Positions 42,448 through 52,329 of a DNA stretch of 60,828 nucleotides are shown in pieces. The translations under genes and the position numbers were made by a program. The notes under the pieces are model-generated. The model was given only the letters and a program-made list of their open reading frames with translations, ran no database searches and was not told the origin of the DNA. Position 1 is the stretch's first letter; each line of letters begins with the position of its first letter. This DNA is from Candidatus Palauibacter australiensis (GTDB lineage Bacteria; Gemmatimonadota; Gemmatimonadetes; Palauibacterales; Palauibacteraceae), in assembly GCA_026705295.1 (NCBI GenBank), contig JAPPBA010000020.1, positions 1-60,828 on the forward strand, in the 5' to 3' direction.

Positions 42448-43494
42448 CTAGCGGCGGTCCAGGTCGGCGCGGCGGGCGGCACGCCTCTCGTCGCGCAGCT
42501 CGGCGAGCGGGATCGTACGGGTCTCTCCGTCCCCCGCCTCGAGCGACACGGTCTCCTCGAACAGGTCCCACGACTTCACGTTCTCGCGGCCTCTGGCGGT
42601 TCGAATCGTCCTGCCCACGGGCGGGAAGCGCTTCCGGGCCTGCGCGTACACGGCGTGCTCGTAGCGGAGACAATTCATGAGACGGCCGCAGGCGCCCGAA
42701 ATCTGGCTCGGGTTGAGGGAGAGGCCCTGGTCCTTCGCGAGCTGCAGCGTGACGGGTTCGATGGACGTGAGCCACGAGCGGCAGCAGAGTTCGCGGCGGC
42801 AGCGGCCCAACCCCCCGAGACGGCGCGCCTCGTCGCGGACTCCGATCTGCCGCAGGTCGATCCGGGTCCGGAACGAGCGGGCCATGTCCCGCACGAGGGC
42901 GCGAAAATCGACCCGCTTGTCCGCAGTGAAGTACACCGTGAGCTTGTTGCGGTCCCACTGCCACTCCGCCTCGCTCACCTTCATCCGCAGCCGGTGTTTC
43001 GCCGCGAGTTCGCGCGTGCGCCGGCGGACTTCGAGTTCCTGGTCGCGCAGTTGCTGCAGCCGCAGCACGTCGGCCGGCGCGGCGCGGCGGATCACGCGGC
43101 GGGACGGCAGCGGGACGGCGCGCTCTCCCACGGCGTCGCAGCCTCCCTCGCAGGCCAGATCCCCGGCCGCGGCCGCGCGCTTCACCCACCCGATGTCCTG
43201 CCCGCGGTCGGCCTCCACCACGACATATTCCCGCTCCGTCAGCGGTGGGACGCCGCTGAAGGCGAAGAAGTCGGAGCGAAGGCCCTTGAACCGGACCTCG
43301 AGGACCTGGCTCGCCGCTCCCGCCACCGGACCCGGCGACGCCACGGGATCCGGGGCGGCCGCCGGACTCGGGGGCGCCGCGGGATCGGGTCCCGGCCGGC
43401 GCTCGCGCGAGGCGCCGTTGCCGGACTCGCCGGCGGGGCGCGCGGGACGGGGGGGGCGCGGTCGCACCGGGCGCGGCCGCCGGCCCTCGCTCAC
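42448..43494 (-). CDS. ricT: PSP1-domain protein RicT (YaaT) homologue
   Basis: A 348-residue cytosolic protein. A Pro/Arg/Ala-rich, disordered N-terminus (about 65 residues) precedes the PSP1 core: VLEVRFKGLRSDFFAFSG, WQWDRNKLTVYFTADKRVDFRALVRDMA, RTRIDLRQIGVRDEARRLGGLGRC, ELCCRSW and SQISGACGRLMNCLRYEH. The conserved cysteines belong to the iron-sulfur-binding Y-complex proteins, which in Bacillus act with RicA and RicF in mRNA maturation. The partners are not seen here. GTG 43494 overlaps the accA stop (GTGA) with GGAGGAGAG just upstream. The neighbouring metG matches the arrangement in Firmicutes. Confidence 0.85.
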   Translation of the reverse strand: MSEGRRPRPVRPRPPRPARPAGESGNGASRERRPGPDPAAPPSPAAAPDPVASPGPVAGAASQVLEVRFKGLRSDFFAFSGVPPLTEREYVVVEADRGQDIGWVKRAAAAGDLACEGGCDAVGERAVPLPSRRVIRRAAPADVLRLQQLRDQELEVRRRTRELAAKHRLRMKVSEAEWQWDRNKLTVYFTADKRVDFRALVRDMARSFRTRIDLRQIGVRDEARRLGGLGRCRRELCCRSWLTSIEPVTLQLAKDQGLSLNPSQISGACGRLMNCLRYEHAVYAQARKRFPPVGRTIRTARGRENVKSWDLFEETVSLEAGDGETRTIPLAELRDERRAARRADLDRR

Positions 43495-44438
43495 CTCTCC
43501 TCCCAGGCGCCGATGGCGTAGTACTTGTCGCGCCGCGATTCGACCAGTTCGCCCGGCTCCCGCTTCGCCAGTTCGCGCAGGTGGCGCCGGATCGCGGCGC
43601 CCATGGCTTCGACCGCGGCCTCCCGGTCGACATGCGCCCCTCCCCGGGGCTCCGGGATGACCTGGTCCACCACGCCCAGATCCTGGAGGTCGCGGGCCGT
43701 GAGCTTGAGCGCCTCCGCCGCCTGGTCGGAGTGCTCGCGGCTCCGCCACAGGATCGCGGCGCACCCTTCGGGCGAGATCACGGAGTAGATCGCGTTCTCC
43801 ATCATGAGGACGCGGTCCGCCACGCCGATCCCCAGGGCTCCACCCGAACCTCCCTCGCCGATGACGCAGCTCACGATGGGGACGCGCAGCCCCGCCATCA
43901 CGGCGAGGTTGCGGGCGATCGCCTCCGCCTGGCCCCGCTCCTCGGCACCGATCCCGGGATACGCTCCCTGCGTGTCGATGAAGGTGATGACGGGGCGCCC
44001 GAACTTCTCGGCCAGCCGCAGCAGGCGTTTCGCCTTGCGGTATCCCTCGGGATGGGGAGAACCGAAATTGCGGCGCAGGTTCTCCTTCATCTCCCGGCCC
44101 TTCTGGTGCCCGATGACCATGACGGAACGGCCGTCGAGCTTGAGCCAGCCGCCGACGATGGCCGGGTCGTCGCGGAAGACGCGGTCGCCGCGCAACTCGA
44201 AGAAATCCGTGCCGATCCCGTGGATGTAGTCGAGCGAGAAGGGACGGTCCTGGTTGCGGGCGAGCTTCACACGATCGAAACGCGAGAGTCGGGCCATGGC
44301 CTCATCGTGCGCGGCGGCGAGTTGGGCTTCCAGCGGCCCCAGCTCGGCGCTCACGTCGATTCCGCGTTCTCTGGCCTTGTTCCGAAGCTCCTCCACATGG
44401 TCGCGGAGCTCGGCCAGACCCTCCTGTTCTATCGACAT
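43491..44438 (-). CDS. accA: acetyl-CoA carboxylase carboxyltransferase subunit alpha
   Basis: A 315-residue subunit that, with AccD, transfers carboxyl from biotin to acetyl-CoA for fatty acid synthesis. Family blocks are LARNQDRPFSLDYI, FFELRGDRVFRDDPAIVGG, VIGHQKGREMKENLRRNFGSPHPEGYRKA, FIDTQGAYPGIGAEERGQAEAIA and GEGGSGGALGIGVADRVLM. The full length is normal. It is 121 bp downstream of dnaE, a pairing seen in many bacteria, and is coupled to ricT. Confidence 0.94.
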   Translation of the reverse strand: MSIEQEGLAELRDHVEELRNKARERGIDVSAELGPLEAQLAAAHDEAMARLSRFDRVKLARNQDRPFSLDYIHGIGTDFFELRGDRVFRDDPAIVGGWLKLDGRSVMVIGHQKGREMKENLRRNFGSPHPEGYRKAKRLLRLAEKFGRPVITFIDTQGAYPGIGAEERGQAEAIARNLAVMAGLRVPIVSCVIGEGGSGGALGIGVADRVLMMENAIYSVISPEGCAAILWRSREHSDQAAEALKLTARDLQDLGVVDQVIPEPRGGAHVDREAAVEAMGAAIRRHLRELAKREPGELVESRRDKYYAIGAWEER

Positions 44439-44559
44439 ACGCGATCATCTCTCGATCCCAAAGCCGACGTCCAGCCCTCGGCCTGCGCTCGGCTGTCTGC
44501 ATAAACTGGGCTCGCGGACGGCGATCCGGCCAGCGGGCGGCCGGACGGGGGCCGAACCG

Positions 44560-47500
44560 TCAGTGGTTCCGGACCAGTCTCACACCGCTTCCGCCCAGCA
44601 GCGCGCGCAGTTCCTCGACCAGGGTCGGCGTCGGGGCCACGCGTAGCGTGCGCGACTTGAACCGGGAGGGGTGCGCGTCGTCTTCCGGCACCCCGAGATC
44701 CCCGTTCGCACCGCCGTTCGCCTGGCCCCGGACCGCGGTCGCATCCACGTAGAGAGGGCCGAGTCCCGGCGACGCCTCGATCAACGCGCGCGCCTTGCCG
44801 AACGCGCCGGGTTCCAGCCGGTCGTCCTCGCGGAGTTCGATCAGGATCCCCACCTGGCCCTCGTCCCGCACGTCCGCGAGCGCCCGCACGGAGTCGAGGA
44901 AGATGGGCGGATCGTCGTCATCCCGCGAGTTACCGGACACCGTGCCCGCGATCAGGACCGGGCGGTCGTCCGTGAGGAGACCGCGGTTCTTCTGCCACAC
45001 ATCGCCGAACACGAGCGTCGTCGCCGTCCCGTGGAAGTCCTCGATCGTGAGGCGCGCCCACTCCCGGCCGTCCTTCCGCGCGGTGCGCACCGACGTCTCC
45101 GTGATGACGCAGGGGACCTCCACTTTCCGGTCGCGGCGCTCGCGCAGGTTCGTCGTCCTCGCCTCCAGCGCGTACATGTCGACGAGATCCCGGTAGCGCT
45201 CGAGCGGGTGTCCGGAGATGTAGAACCCGAGACGTTCCTTCTCCTCGCGCAGGCGGTTGCGCTCGCTCCACGCGGGCACGACCGGGAGTTCGATCTCCGG
45301 CCGCGTCTCCGCCGAGTCGCCCCCGAACAGGCTCGTCTGTCCGCTCTCGGCCTCCTGCCGGCGCAACTGCGCCTCGTTGAGCATGACCTCGAGACCGGTG
45401 GTGAGCGCGGCGCGGTCGCCCAGGTCGTCGAGCGCCCCGGCTCCGATGAGGGCCTGGATCACGCGCGAGTTGTTGAGCCGCAAGTCGATCCGTTCGAGGA
45501 AGTCGATGAAGCTCTCGAACGGCGCCTCTTCCCGCGCCGCCTGGATCGACCGGATCGCCGAGTGTCCCACGCCCTTGATCGCGCCCAGCCCGAAGCGGAT
45601 CGCCGACCTCCCGGGATCGTCCGGATCATCGACGACCGTGAAGCGATACCCCGACTCCTTCACCGAGGGGGGGAGTACCCGGATCCCGAGCAGCCGAGCG
45701 GCTCCGATGTAGGACACGACCGCATCCGTGCTCCCGATTTCCGACGACAGGAGGCCGGCCATGAACTCGGCCGGGTAGTGCGCCTTCAGCCACGCGGTCC
45801 GGTAGGAGAGGAGCGCGTAGGCCACGCTGTGCGCCTTGTTGAAGCCGTAGCGGCCGAAGGTGCGGATGAGTTTGGCGATCTCGCCCGCCTTCGGTTTCGC
45901 CACGCCGCGCTCGACCGCGCGCTTGACGAACTCCCCGAGGACCCGGTCCGTGAGGTCGGCGTCCTTCTTCCCCACCGCCTTCCTGAGCACGTCGGCTTCG
46001 GCGAGCGAAAAGCCCGCGAGCAGGTTGGCGGCCCGCATCACCTGCTCCTGGTAGGTGATGACCCCGTACGTCGGCTCCAGAACCTCCTTGAGGTCGGGAT
46101 GGGGATAGTCCACCGACTGGAGTCCCCGCTTGCGCTTGATGTAGACGTCCGTCATCCCGGAATCGAGCGGGCCCGGGCGGATGAGCGCGTTGACGGCGAC
46201 GAGGTCGTCGAAGCGGTCGCAGCGCATGGCGCGCAGCTTGTCCGTGGCGAGGCTGGATTCGAACTGGAACACGCCGCTCGTGCGGCCATCCGCGAGCATC
46301 TCGTACACGGCGGGGTCGTCGAGGCCGATCTCCTCCCAGTCCACGCGGGTCCCGTGCCGTTCCTCGACGTTCCGGGCGGCGTCGTCGATCACGGTCAGCG
46401 TGCGAAGGCCCAGGAAATCCATCTTGAGCATGCCCGCCTTCTCGAGCGCGTTCATGTCGAACTGTGTGATCACGGCGCCGCTCTTGGTGTCCGAGCAGAT
46501 CGGCACGTAGTCGTCCAGCGGTCCCGGCGCGATTACGACGCCCGCGGCGTGCACGGAACTGTGGCGCGCGAGCCCCTCGATGCGTTCCGCGTAGTCGAGG
46601 AGTTTCCTGACCTGGGCGTCCTCGCGGTCGCTCTCGGCGAGTTCGCCCACTTTCTTCCTCGCCTCCGCCACCGTGAGCGAATACCCCGGCGTCGACGGCA
46701 CGAGCTTCGCGAGGCGATCCGTGTCCGAGGGCGAGAAGCCGAGCACGCGGCCCACGTCCCGGATCACGGCGCGCGCCTTCATCGTCCCGAAGGTGATGAT
46801 CTGCCCCACCGAAGCCTGTCCGTACTTCTCCCGCACGTAGTCGATGACCTCGCCGCGGCGCTCGTAGCAGAAGTCGATGTCGATGTCCGGCATGGAGACG
46901 CGTTCCGGATTCAGGAAGCGCTCGAAGAGGAGGTCGAACTCGAGCGGGTCCACATCGGTGATGCCGAGCGCGTAGCAGATGATCGATCCCGCGGCGGATC
47001 CGCGGCCGGGTCCGACCGGGATATCCCGTTCGCGCGCCGCGACGATGAAATCCCAGACGATGAGCAGGTAGCCCGCATACCCTGTGTTCTCGATGACTCC
47101 GAGTTCGTAGTCGAGGCGCTGGCGCACCTCCTCGGGCAGGGGATCGCCGTACCTGGACTTCGCTCCCTCCGTCGCCTCGTGGCGCAGCATCTGCATGGGT
47201 TCGGAGAAGCGGTCCGGGAGCGGGAAATCGGGCAGATGGTACTGCTTCTCGAACTGGACGTCGCAGCGCTCCGCGATCTTCACCGTCTCGGCGAGCAGGC
47301 CGGGCAGATCGGGGAAGAGTTCCGCCATCTCGTCGGCGCTCTTGAAGTAACTCTCCTCCCCGTGGAAACGGAGCCGGTCGGGGTCGTCCTTGTCCTTTCC
47401 GGTCCCGATGCAGAGGAGCGTGTCGTGCGCGTCCGCGTCCTCCCGCCGCATGTAGTGCGCGTCGTTCGTGACGACGAGCGGCAGCCCGAGTTCCTCGGAG

Positions 47501-48078
47501 ATCTGGATGATCCCCTTGTTGACGAGGTCCTGCTTCGGAATCCCGTGGTTCTGGAGTTCGAGCCAATAGCGGTCCTTGAACACGCCCGCGTGCCACTCCG
47601 CCGTCCGCTTCGCGTCCTCGTACCGCTCGTGGTGCAGGTAGCTTGCGACCTCGCCCACGAGGCAGGCGGAGAGGCAGATGAGCCCGTCCGAGTAGCGCTC
47701 GAGCATCTCGTGATCCACGCGCGGGCGACGGTAGAAGCCCTCCGTGTACCCGATCGACGAGAGCTTCACGAGATTCGAGTAGCCGCGCCGGTTCTCGGCG
47801 AGCAGCACGAGGTGGGCGCTGTGGGCCGGGGCTCCCTCCTCCAGCTTGCGGGAGCGGCGGTCGCCGTACGCGACGTAGACCTCGCAGCCGATGATCGGCT
47901 TGATTCCCCTGGCGCGGGCCTTCTCCTGGAACTCCCACGCGCCGTGCATGTTGCCGTGGTCCGTGAGGGCGATGGCGGGCATGCCGAGTTCGACCGCGCG
48001 GTCGATCAGGTCGTCGATCCGGTTCGCGCCATCGAGGAGCGAGTACTCGCTATGTGTGTGAAGATGAACGAACTGCAT
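44560..48078 (-). CDS. dnaE: DNA polymerase III subunit alpha
   Basis: The 1172-residue replicative polymerase (DnaE1 type). The N-terminal PHP domain keeps the metal residues (FVHLHTHSEYSLLDGAN, ALTDHGNMHGAWEF), hinting at intact PHP activity. The catalytic acidic motif is MPDIDIDFCYERR in the palm after GPGRGSAAGSIICYALGITDVDPL. The fingers follow (YGFNKAHSVAYALLSYRTAWLKAHYPAEF). C-terminal helix-hairpin-helix, OB fold (PCVITETSVRTARKDGREWARLTIED) and tau-binding regions are present. ATG 48078 is the normal start. It is the first gene of the dnaE-accA-ricT-metG run. Confidence 0.95.
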   Translation of the reverse strand: MQFVHLHTHSEYSLLDGANRIDDLIDRAVELGMPAIALTDHGNMHGAWEFQEKARARGIKPIIGCEVYVAYGDRRSRKLEEGAPAHSAHLVLLAENRRGYSNLVKLSSIGYTEGFYRRPRVDHEMLERYSDGLICLSACLVGEVASYLHHERYEDAKRTAEWHAGVFKDRYWLELQNHGIPKQDLVNKGIIQISEELGLPLVVTNDAHYMRREDADAHDTLLCIGTGKDKDDPDRLRFHGEESYFKSADEMAELFPDLPGLLAETVKIAERCDVQFEKQYHLPDFPLPDRFSEPMQMLRHEATEGAKSRYGDPLPEEVRQRLDYELGVIENTGYAGYLLIVWDFIVAARERDIPVGPGRGSAAGSIICYALGITDVDPLEFDLLFERFLNPERVSMPDIDIDFCYERRGEVIDYVREKYGQASVGQIITFGTMKARAVIRDVGRVLGFSPSDTDRLAKLVPSTPGYSLTVAEARKKVGELAESDREDAQVRKLLDYAERIEGLARHSSVHAAGVVIAPGPLDDYVPICSDTKSGAVITQFDMNALEKAGMLKMDFLGLRTLTVIDDAARNVEERHGTRVDWEEIGLDDPAVYEMLADGRTSGVFQFESSLATDKLRAMRCDRFDDLVAVNALIRPGPLDSGMTDVYIKRKRGLQSVDYPHPDLKEVLEPTYGVITYQEQVMRAANLLAGFSLAEADVLRKAVGKKDADLTDRVLGEFVKRAVERGVAKPKAGEIAKLIRTFGRYGFNKAHSVAYALLSYRTAWLKAHYPAEFMAGLLSSEIGSTDAVVSYIGAARLLGIRVLPPSVKESGYRFTVVDDPDDPGRSAIRFGLGAIKGVGHSAIRSIQAAREEAPFESFIDFLERIDLRLNNSRVIQALIGAGALDDLGDRAALTTGLEVMLNEAQLRRQEAESGQTSLFGGDSAETRPEIELPVVPAWSERNRLREEKERLGFYISGHPLERYRDLVDMYALEARTTNLRERRDRKVEVPCVITETSVRTARKDGREWARLTIEDFHGTATTLVFGDVWQKNRGLLTDDRPVLIAGTVSGNSRDDDDPPIFLDSVRALADVRDEGQVGILIELREDDRLEPGAFGKARALIEASPGLGPLYVDATAVRGQANGGANGDLGVPEDDAHPSRFKSRTLRVAPTPTLVEELRALLGGSGVRLVRNH

Positions 48079-48137
48079 CCGGGCGACCCTGTCCGGCCAG
48101 GCGTGTCAGATTTGGCTGCTTCGGCCTTCGGGCTCGG

Positions 48138-49169
48138 CTATGCCCCGGACTCGACGCAGCGGAACGACCCCAGTATCTCCTGCAACTGCAGCATGTACTC
48201 GTACTTGGCCCGGTTCGGCGAATAGAGCCACGCATCGACGAAGTACGTGCGCGCCGGACAGTCGATCAGCCAGACGATGAACGGGCCCGCGGCGGGGAAT
48301 CCGCCCGCCTCGTCCTGCCACACGCCCGTCACCTCCAGCGCCGGGCGGCCCTCCCACATGAAGCTGACCACGCTCGAATTCGTGTCGTCGATCCGCTGCG
48401 GGACGTTGTAGTGCACGGCATCGATCTCCGCCCGCCACTCCAGCGCCAGCTCCCTCGTCAGCGAGTCCACGCCCGGGCGCCAGGCGACGAGGATCGAGCG
48501 GATGAGTTCGCTCGGGTCCGGGTTGTCGTTGCGCAGGATGACGAGGCTGTCGCCACCGCCGAGGTCCCGCGCGATCCGGTCGTAGACCTCGGGGACCAGC
48601 ATCGAGAACCCGAACCGCCGCCCCAGATCCGCCCTGAGCGCGGTGTCGGCGGCCGTCGCGAACATCCGCCGCAGCACCAGTTCGCGGTAGTTCGTGTCCA
48701 CCGCGTTGAGGACCGACGGGAGGGCCGCCACCCACGACTCGGCTTCGCGGCCGGACCGCAGCAGAACCGCCGTTACTGTCTGGGACAGGGCCCACACGTT
48801 GGACGCCTGGAAGACACGGCCCGGCTCGAGCGCGCCGAGATCCTGGCTCGCCTCGGCCGCCACCTCGAGCATGAGGGGATCGTCCGCCGTCCCGAACACG
48901 ATCAGGTTACGGAACATCTTCAGTTGTCCGACGTTTTCGTGGCCCGGGTCGACGAAGCTGACCTCGTACTGCTTCTCGTCGCGGCTCGTGAAGATCGTGG
49001 GCTCGAGGACCCGCTTGGTCTCCTCCTCCACTTGCTGCGAGAGTGAGTCGGGAGCGAGGATGATGAGGCTGTTCGCCTCGCCGAACGCCGTCTGCCTGCT
49101 GCAGGCGGAGAGGATCGGGAGCACGGCCGCGAGGAGCGCCATCGGGGCGCCGAAGGGACGGATTTTCAT
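48138..49169 (-). CDS. DUF4837 family lipoprotein
   Basis: A 343-residue lipoprotein with signal and lipobox (ILSAC near residue 22). The mature region begins EANSLIILAPDSLSQQVEEETKRVLEPTIFT and has the DUF4837 features RSILVAWRPGVDSLTRELALEWR, DTNSSVVSFMWEGRPALEVTGVWQD and FIVWLIDCPARTYFVDAWLYSPNRAKYEY. The family is known mainly from Bacteroidota and relatives, and its function is unknown. ATG 49169 precedes the signal. It is divergent from phoD with 69 bp between starts. Confidence 0.83.
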   Translation of the reverse strand: MKIRPFGAPMALLAAVLPILSACSRQTAFGEANSLIILAPDSLSQQVEEETKRVLEPTIFTSRDEKQYEVSFVDPGHENVGQLKMFRNLIVFGTADDPLMLEVAAEASQDLGALEPGRVFQASNVWALSQTVTAVLLRSGREAESWVAALPSVLNAVDTNYRELVLRRMFATAADTALRADLGRRFGFSMLVPEVYDRIARDLGGGDSLVILRNDNPDPSELIRSILVAWRPGVDSLTRELALEWRAEIDAVHYNVPQRIDDTNSSVVSFMWEGRPALEVTGVWQDEAGGFPAAGPFIVWLIDCPARTYFVDAWLYSPNRAKYEYMLQLQEILGSFRCVESGA

Positions 49170-49238
49170 GCGAGTGAAGCTAGACCGGCGGGCTGGCGGC
49201 GGCAATCGAAACCGGGGCATCGCGGGACGGATTTCGCG

Positions 49239-50813
49239 GTGACTACGCGCCGGGATTTCCTCGCCGCGTGGTCGCGCTCGGCGGCTCTCTGCGCGCTGGC
49301 GCCGCTGCCCTTCGCGCAGTTCGGCCCGGTCGCCCGTGCGAACGGCGGCGGGATCCGGGTATCCGGCGGCGGATCTGCGTCCGTCGACCGCTTTCCTTTC
49401 GAACTCGGAGTGGCCTCCGGGGAACCGGCCGCCGACGGCGTCGTCCTGTGGACGCGGCTGCTCGCCCTCCCCGGCGATCCCGGCGCCGCCTTCCCCGTGC
49501 GGTGGGAGATCGCCGCAGACGACGGCTTCCGCAGCGTCGTGCGGCGGGGCGAGGCCGCGGCGCTCGCCGAACTCGGCCACTCCGTTCATGTGGAGGTGGA
49601 GGGACTGGAGCCCGGCCGCGACTACTGGTACCGCTTCCACGCCGCCGGCGCGACGAGCCCCGTCGGCCGCACGCGCACCGCCCCCGCCCCCGGCGCCCTG
49701 CCCGACCGCTTGGATTTCGTCTTCGTCTCCTGCCAGCACTACGAACGCGGCTGGTACACCGGCTTCCGCCACATGGCCGCCGAGTCGCCCGCCCTCGTCG
49801 TCCACCTCGGCGACTACATCTACGAGAGCGGCCCCGGCGCCGGGGACAACCTCGTGCGACGCCACGACACGGAGGAACCGCGCACGCTCGACGGCTACCG
49901 CGCGCGCTACGCCCTATATAAAAGGGATCCCGACCTCCAGGCCGCGCACGCCGCCGCCCCCTGGGTCTTCACCCCCGACGACCACGAGGTCGACAACGAC
50001 TGGGCCGGCGACCACAACACCGAGGACATGACCCAGGAGGCGTTCCTCGCGCGCCGCGCCGCCGCCTTCCAGGCCATGTACGAGCACTTCCCCCTGCGGC
50101 GGACATCGCTCCCGGCCGGCCCCGACGCGCAGTTGCACCGCCGCCTCGACTTCGGCTCGCTGATGCGCCTCCACGTCCTCGACACGCGGCAGTACCGCAC
50201 CCTCCAGCCCTGCGGCGGCCGCCGGCAGCCGCCCTGCGCGGAACAACGCGCGGAAGGCGCCACCATCCTCGGAACCCGGCAAGCCGACTGGCTGCTCGAC
50301 GGCCTCGACTCGTCGCCCGCCCGCTACAACGTCCTCGCCAACCAGGTCTTCATGGCCCGCCTGCTGGAGGGCGATGAGACTCTGACCCTCCCCATGGACA
50401 AGTGGGACGGCTACCCCGCCGACCGCGACCGCCTCATGACCTTCCTCCACGAGCGCCGCCCCTCCAACCCCGTCGTCCTGACCGGCGACCTCCACACCAA
50501 CTGGGTCAACGACCTCAAACTCGACTTCGAGCGCGCGGATTCTCCGACGGTCGGCACCGAATTCGCCGGCACCTCCATCAGCTCCAGCGGAGACGGCGTG
50601 GACATGGCTCCCCAGGGAGAGAACGCCATGGGCCACAACCCCCACATCAAGTTCTTCAACGCCCAGCGCGGATACGTCCGCTGCCGCCTCTCCCCCGCCC
50701 GCCTCCGCACCGACTTCCGCGTCATGCCCTACGTCACCCGCCCCGACGCCCCGATCGCCACGCGCGCGAGCTACGTCGTTGAGAACGGAACTCCCGGCGC
50801 CCGGGAAACTTGA
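49239..50813 (+). CDS. phoD: Tat-exported alkaline phosphatase D-type (PhoD)
   Basis: A 524-residue secreted phosphodiesterase/phosphatase. The twin-arginine signal is TTRRDFLAAWSRSAALCALAPLPFA. An N-terminal FN3-like domain (FELGVASGEPAADGVVLWTRL) is followed by the metallophosphatase core: VSCQHYERGWYTGFRHMA, VVHLGDYIYE, VFTPDDHEVDNDWAGD, VLTGDLHTNW and GTEFAGTSISSSGDG. These residues bind calcium/iron in PhoD. It belongs functionally with the phosphate island although it lies 40 kb away; no Pho box is evident in the 69-bp upstream gap. The start is GTG 49239. Confidence 0.92.
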   Translation: MTTRRDFLAAWSRSAALCALAPLPFAQFGPVARANGGGIRVSGGGSASVDRFPFELGVASGEPAADGVVLWTRLLALPGDPGAAFPVRWEIAADDGFRSVVRRGEAAALAELGHSVHVEVEGLEPGRDYWYRFHAAGATSPVGRTRTAPAPGALPDRLDFVFVSCQHYERGWYTGFRHMAAESPALVVHLGDYIYESGPGAGDNLVRRHDTEEPRTLDGYRARYALYKRDPDLQAAHAAAPWVFTPDDHEVDNDWAGDHNTEDMTQEAFLARRAAAFQAMYEHFPLRRTSLPAGPDAQLHRRLDFGSLMRLHVLDTRQYRTLQPCGGRRQPPCAEQRAEGATILGTRQADWLLDGLDSSPARYNVLANQVFMARLLEGDETLTLPMDKWDGYPADRDRLMTFLHERRPSNPVVLTGDLHTNWVNDLKLDFERADSPTVGTEFAGTSISSSGDGVDMAPQGENAMGHNPHIKFFNAQRGYVRCRLSPARLRTDFRVMPYVTRPDAPIATRASYVVENGTPGARET

Positions 50814-50899
50814 ACCCGCCGCGCGGTGTCCTTAGGATGGACGCGACCCGGCGCCCGACCCTCCGCCCAAGCGGAACGGTCGCGCGCCGGTCTTCTTCG

Positions 50900-50974
<75 letters not shown>

Positions 50975-51099
50975 CTCTCCCACCACCGGATCCAATCCCC
51001 ACCCGCGCCTCGATCCCAGACCCGACCTCGCGGACGGCCACGTCGACAGGTGCAGCATCATGTTCCGCCCTGGGCGGCGAACGGGTAGGTGAACGAAGT

Positions 51100-52188
51100 T
51101 CAGTCGTCGCCGCCTTCCTCCGCGTGGCGCCGGGCGATCCGCTCCAGTTTCGGCCCGATGGACGTCATGACCGCCGCGAACAGCACCACGACCCAGCCCG
51201 CCGAGAGGATGAGGTGGATGCCGACGAGCCCGCGGGCGCCGACGGACACCGGGGCGATAGTCGCGAAGTCCTGGGCGAGGCCGGCGAAGAAGGAGAAGAA
51301 CAGCCAGTCGACGATTCCCGTGCCGGCGTCGGAGAACGCCCCCGGACTGAAGTGTTCCAGCATGCCGTAGAATCCGGCGAACAGGATGATGATCGTCACG
51401 TAGCCGATCGCGAACCCGCCGATCGGGACCCACATGACGCGCAGGTAGGCGGAGAGGCCGCTGTACACACGAAACCGCGGCCGGAACCAGATGATCGCCG
51501 CGCGCCCGAAAACGAAGAACGCCGCCGTGACCGTCAGTTCAAGGAGCAGCAAGCCGGCCGCGATCCCCAGGCCGGCGCCGATGCCCAGGCCGGGGTCGGC
51601 CGCCATCAACCCCACGACGATCGCGCCACCCGCATAGCCGACGGTGGGGACGGTGGCGAACACCAGCCGCCAGGGAGGGCGGGTGTCGCGCCAGCCCGCG
51701 GCGCGGTGGCTGAGGAGGCCGGCGGAGAGCGCCACCCAGGGCACGAACAGGAAGATGTCCACGAAGAGCGACGGTTCCGATAGCGCATAGATGGCGGGCA
51801 GGAGCCCCAGCGCGAGAAGGACGGATACGAACACGGTCTCCCGGAGCGCGTCCCGATACCCCGAGAACGAGGTTCCGCCGACCTCATCCAGCAGGTCTTC
51901 GCCGTGGATCAGTCCGACGCCCAGCGCGAGGACCGGCGACATGGCGATCGCCCCGCTGGTGACCGCTACCGTGGAGGCGAACACGGCGCCGATCCCGACC
52001 AGGGCGCCGACGAGGATGCCGGTCCACGGCCTCGGCCCCCGGTTCCCGCTGAGACCGACCGCCGCACCGATGGCGAGACCACAGCCGGTGCCGACCGCGA
52101 CGCCGGCGTTGCTCCCCGCCGTCGCGTAGCCGAAGGGAACGACGATGACCGCGACGGCGGCCGCTATCCGCACGGCCAGCCAGATCAA
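51100..52188 (-). CDS. polytopic membrane protein with degenerate two-span channel-like C-terminus
   Basis: A 362-residue protein with about nine hydrophobic segments. The first third is Gly/Ala-rich with tandem small-residue helices (VAVGTGCGLAIGAAVGLSG, GILVGALVGIGAVFAS). The last part (VDWLFFSFFAGLAQDFATIAPVS followed by a long span) is laid out like a two-span potassium-channel pore, where TxTTxGYGDxxP would be expected, but the filter residues are absent. I do not recognise the family. TTG 52188 has a GGAG core about seven bases upstream. It is divergent from the SLC13-type transporter. Confidence 0.65.
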   Translation of the reverse strand: MIWLAVRIAAAVAVIVVPFGYATAGSNAGVAVGTGCGLAIGAAVGLSGNRGPRPWTGILVGALVGIGAVFASTVAVTSGAIAMSPVLALGVGLIHGEDLLDEVGGTSFSGYRDALRETVFVSVLLALGLLPAIYALSEPSLFVDIFLFVPWVALSAGLLSHRAAGWRDTRPPWRLVFATVPTVGYAGGAIVVGLMAADPGLGIGAGLGIAAGLLLLELTVTAAFFVFGRAAIIWFRPRFRVYSGLSAYLRVMWVPIGGFAIGYVTIIILFAGFYGMLEHFSPGAFSDAGTGIVDWLFFSFFAGLAQDFATIAPVSVGARGLVGIHLILSAGWVVVLFAAVMTSIGPKLERIARRHAEEGGDD

Positions 52189-52227
52189 GTCTCAGCTCCG
52201 GCCAGCGTGTTTGTGGCTGTCATGGCA

Positions 52228-52252
52228 CACCTCGTTGTGCGAGGTGAGTTTT
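52228..52252 (+). promoter_or_regulatory. hairpin in the divergent region before the SLC13-type gene
   Basis: CACCTCG, loop TTGTG and CGAGGTG (52228-52246) are followed by AGTTTT. It sits upstream, not downstream, of the plus-strand gene, so it could be a leader hairpin or operator. The rest of the 141-bp divergent gap shows nothing else. Confidence 0.35.
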
Positions 52253-52329
52253 GCGCGACGGCGAGCCTAAGGTGACGATATGCTAACAACGCTGTCCAGC
52301 GGTTTCTTGAACGGGAGGCGGAGGACTGA

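Noticed and set aside
49915-49924. TATATAAAAG, a TATA-box-like string
   Set aside because: It lies inside the phoD coding frame (ALYKRD) and has no promoter context.
51065-51077. CCGCCC-TG-GGCGG hairpin downstream of the membrane protein gene
   Set aside because: Only 5 bp with a two-base loop and no T-run, too weak to call a terminator.
52217-52223. CTGTCAT, an exact classical Pho half-site before the SLC13-type gene
   Set aside because: There is only one half; no second copy at 11 bases.
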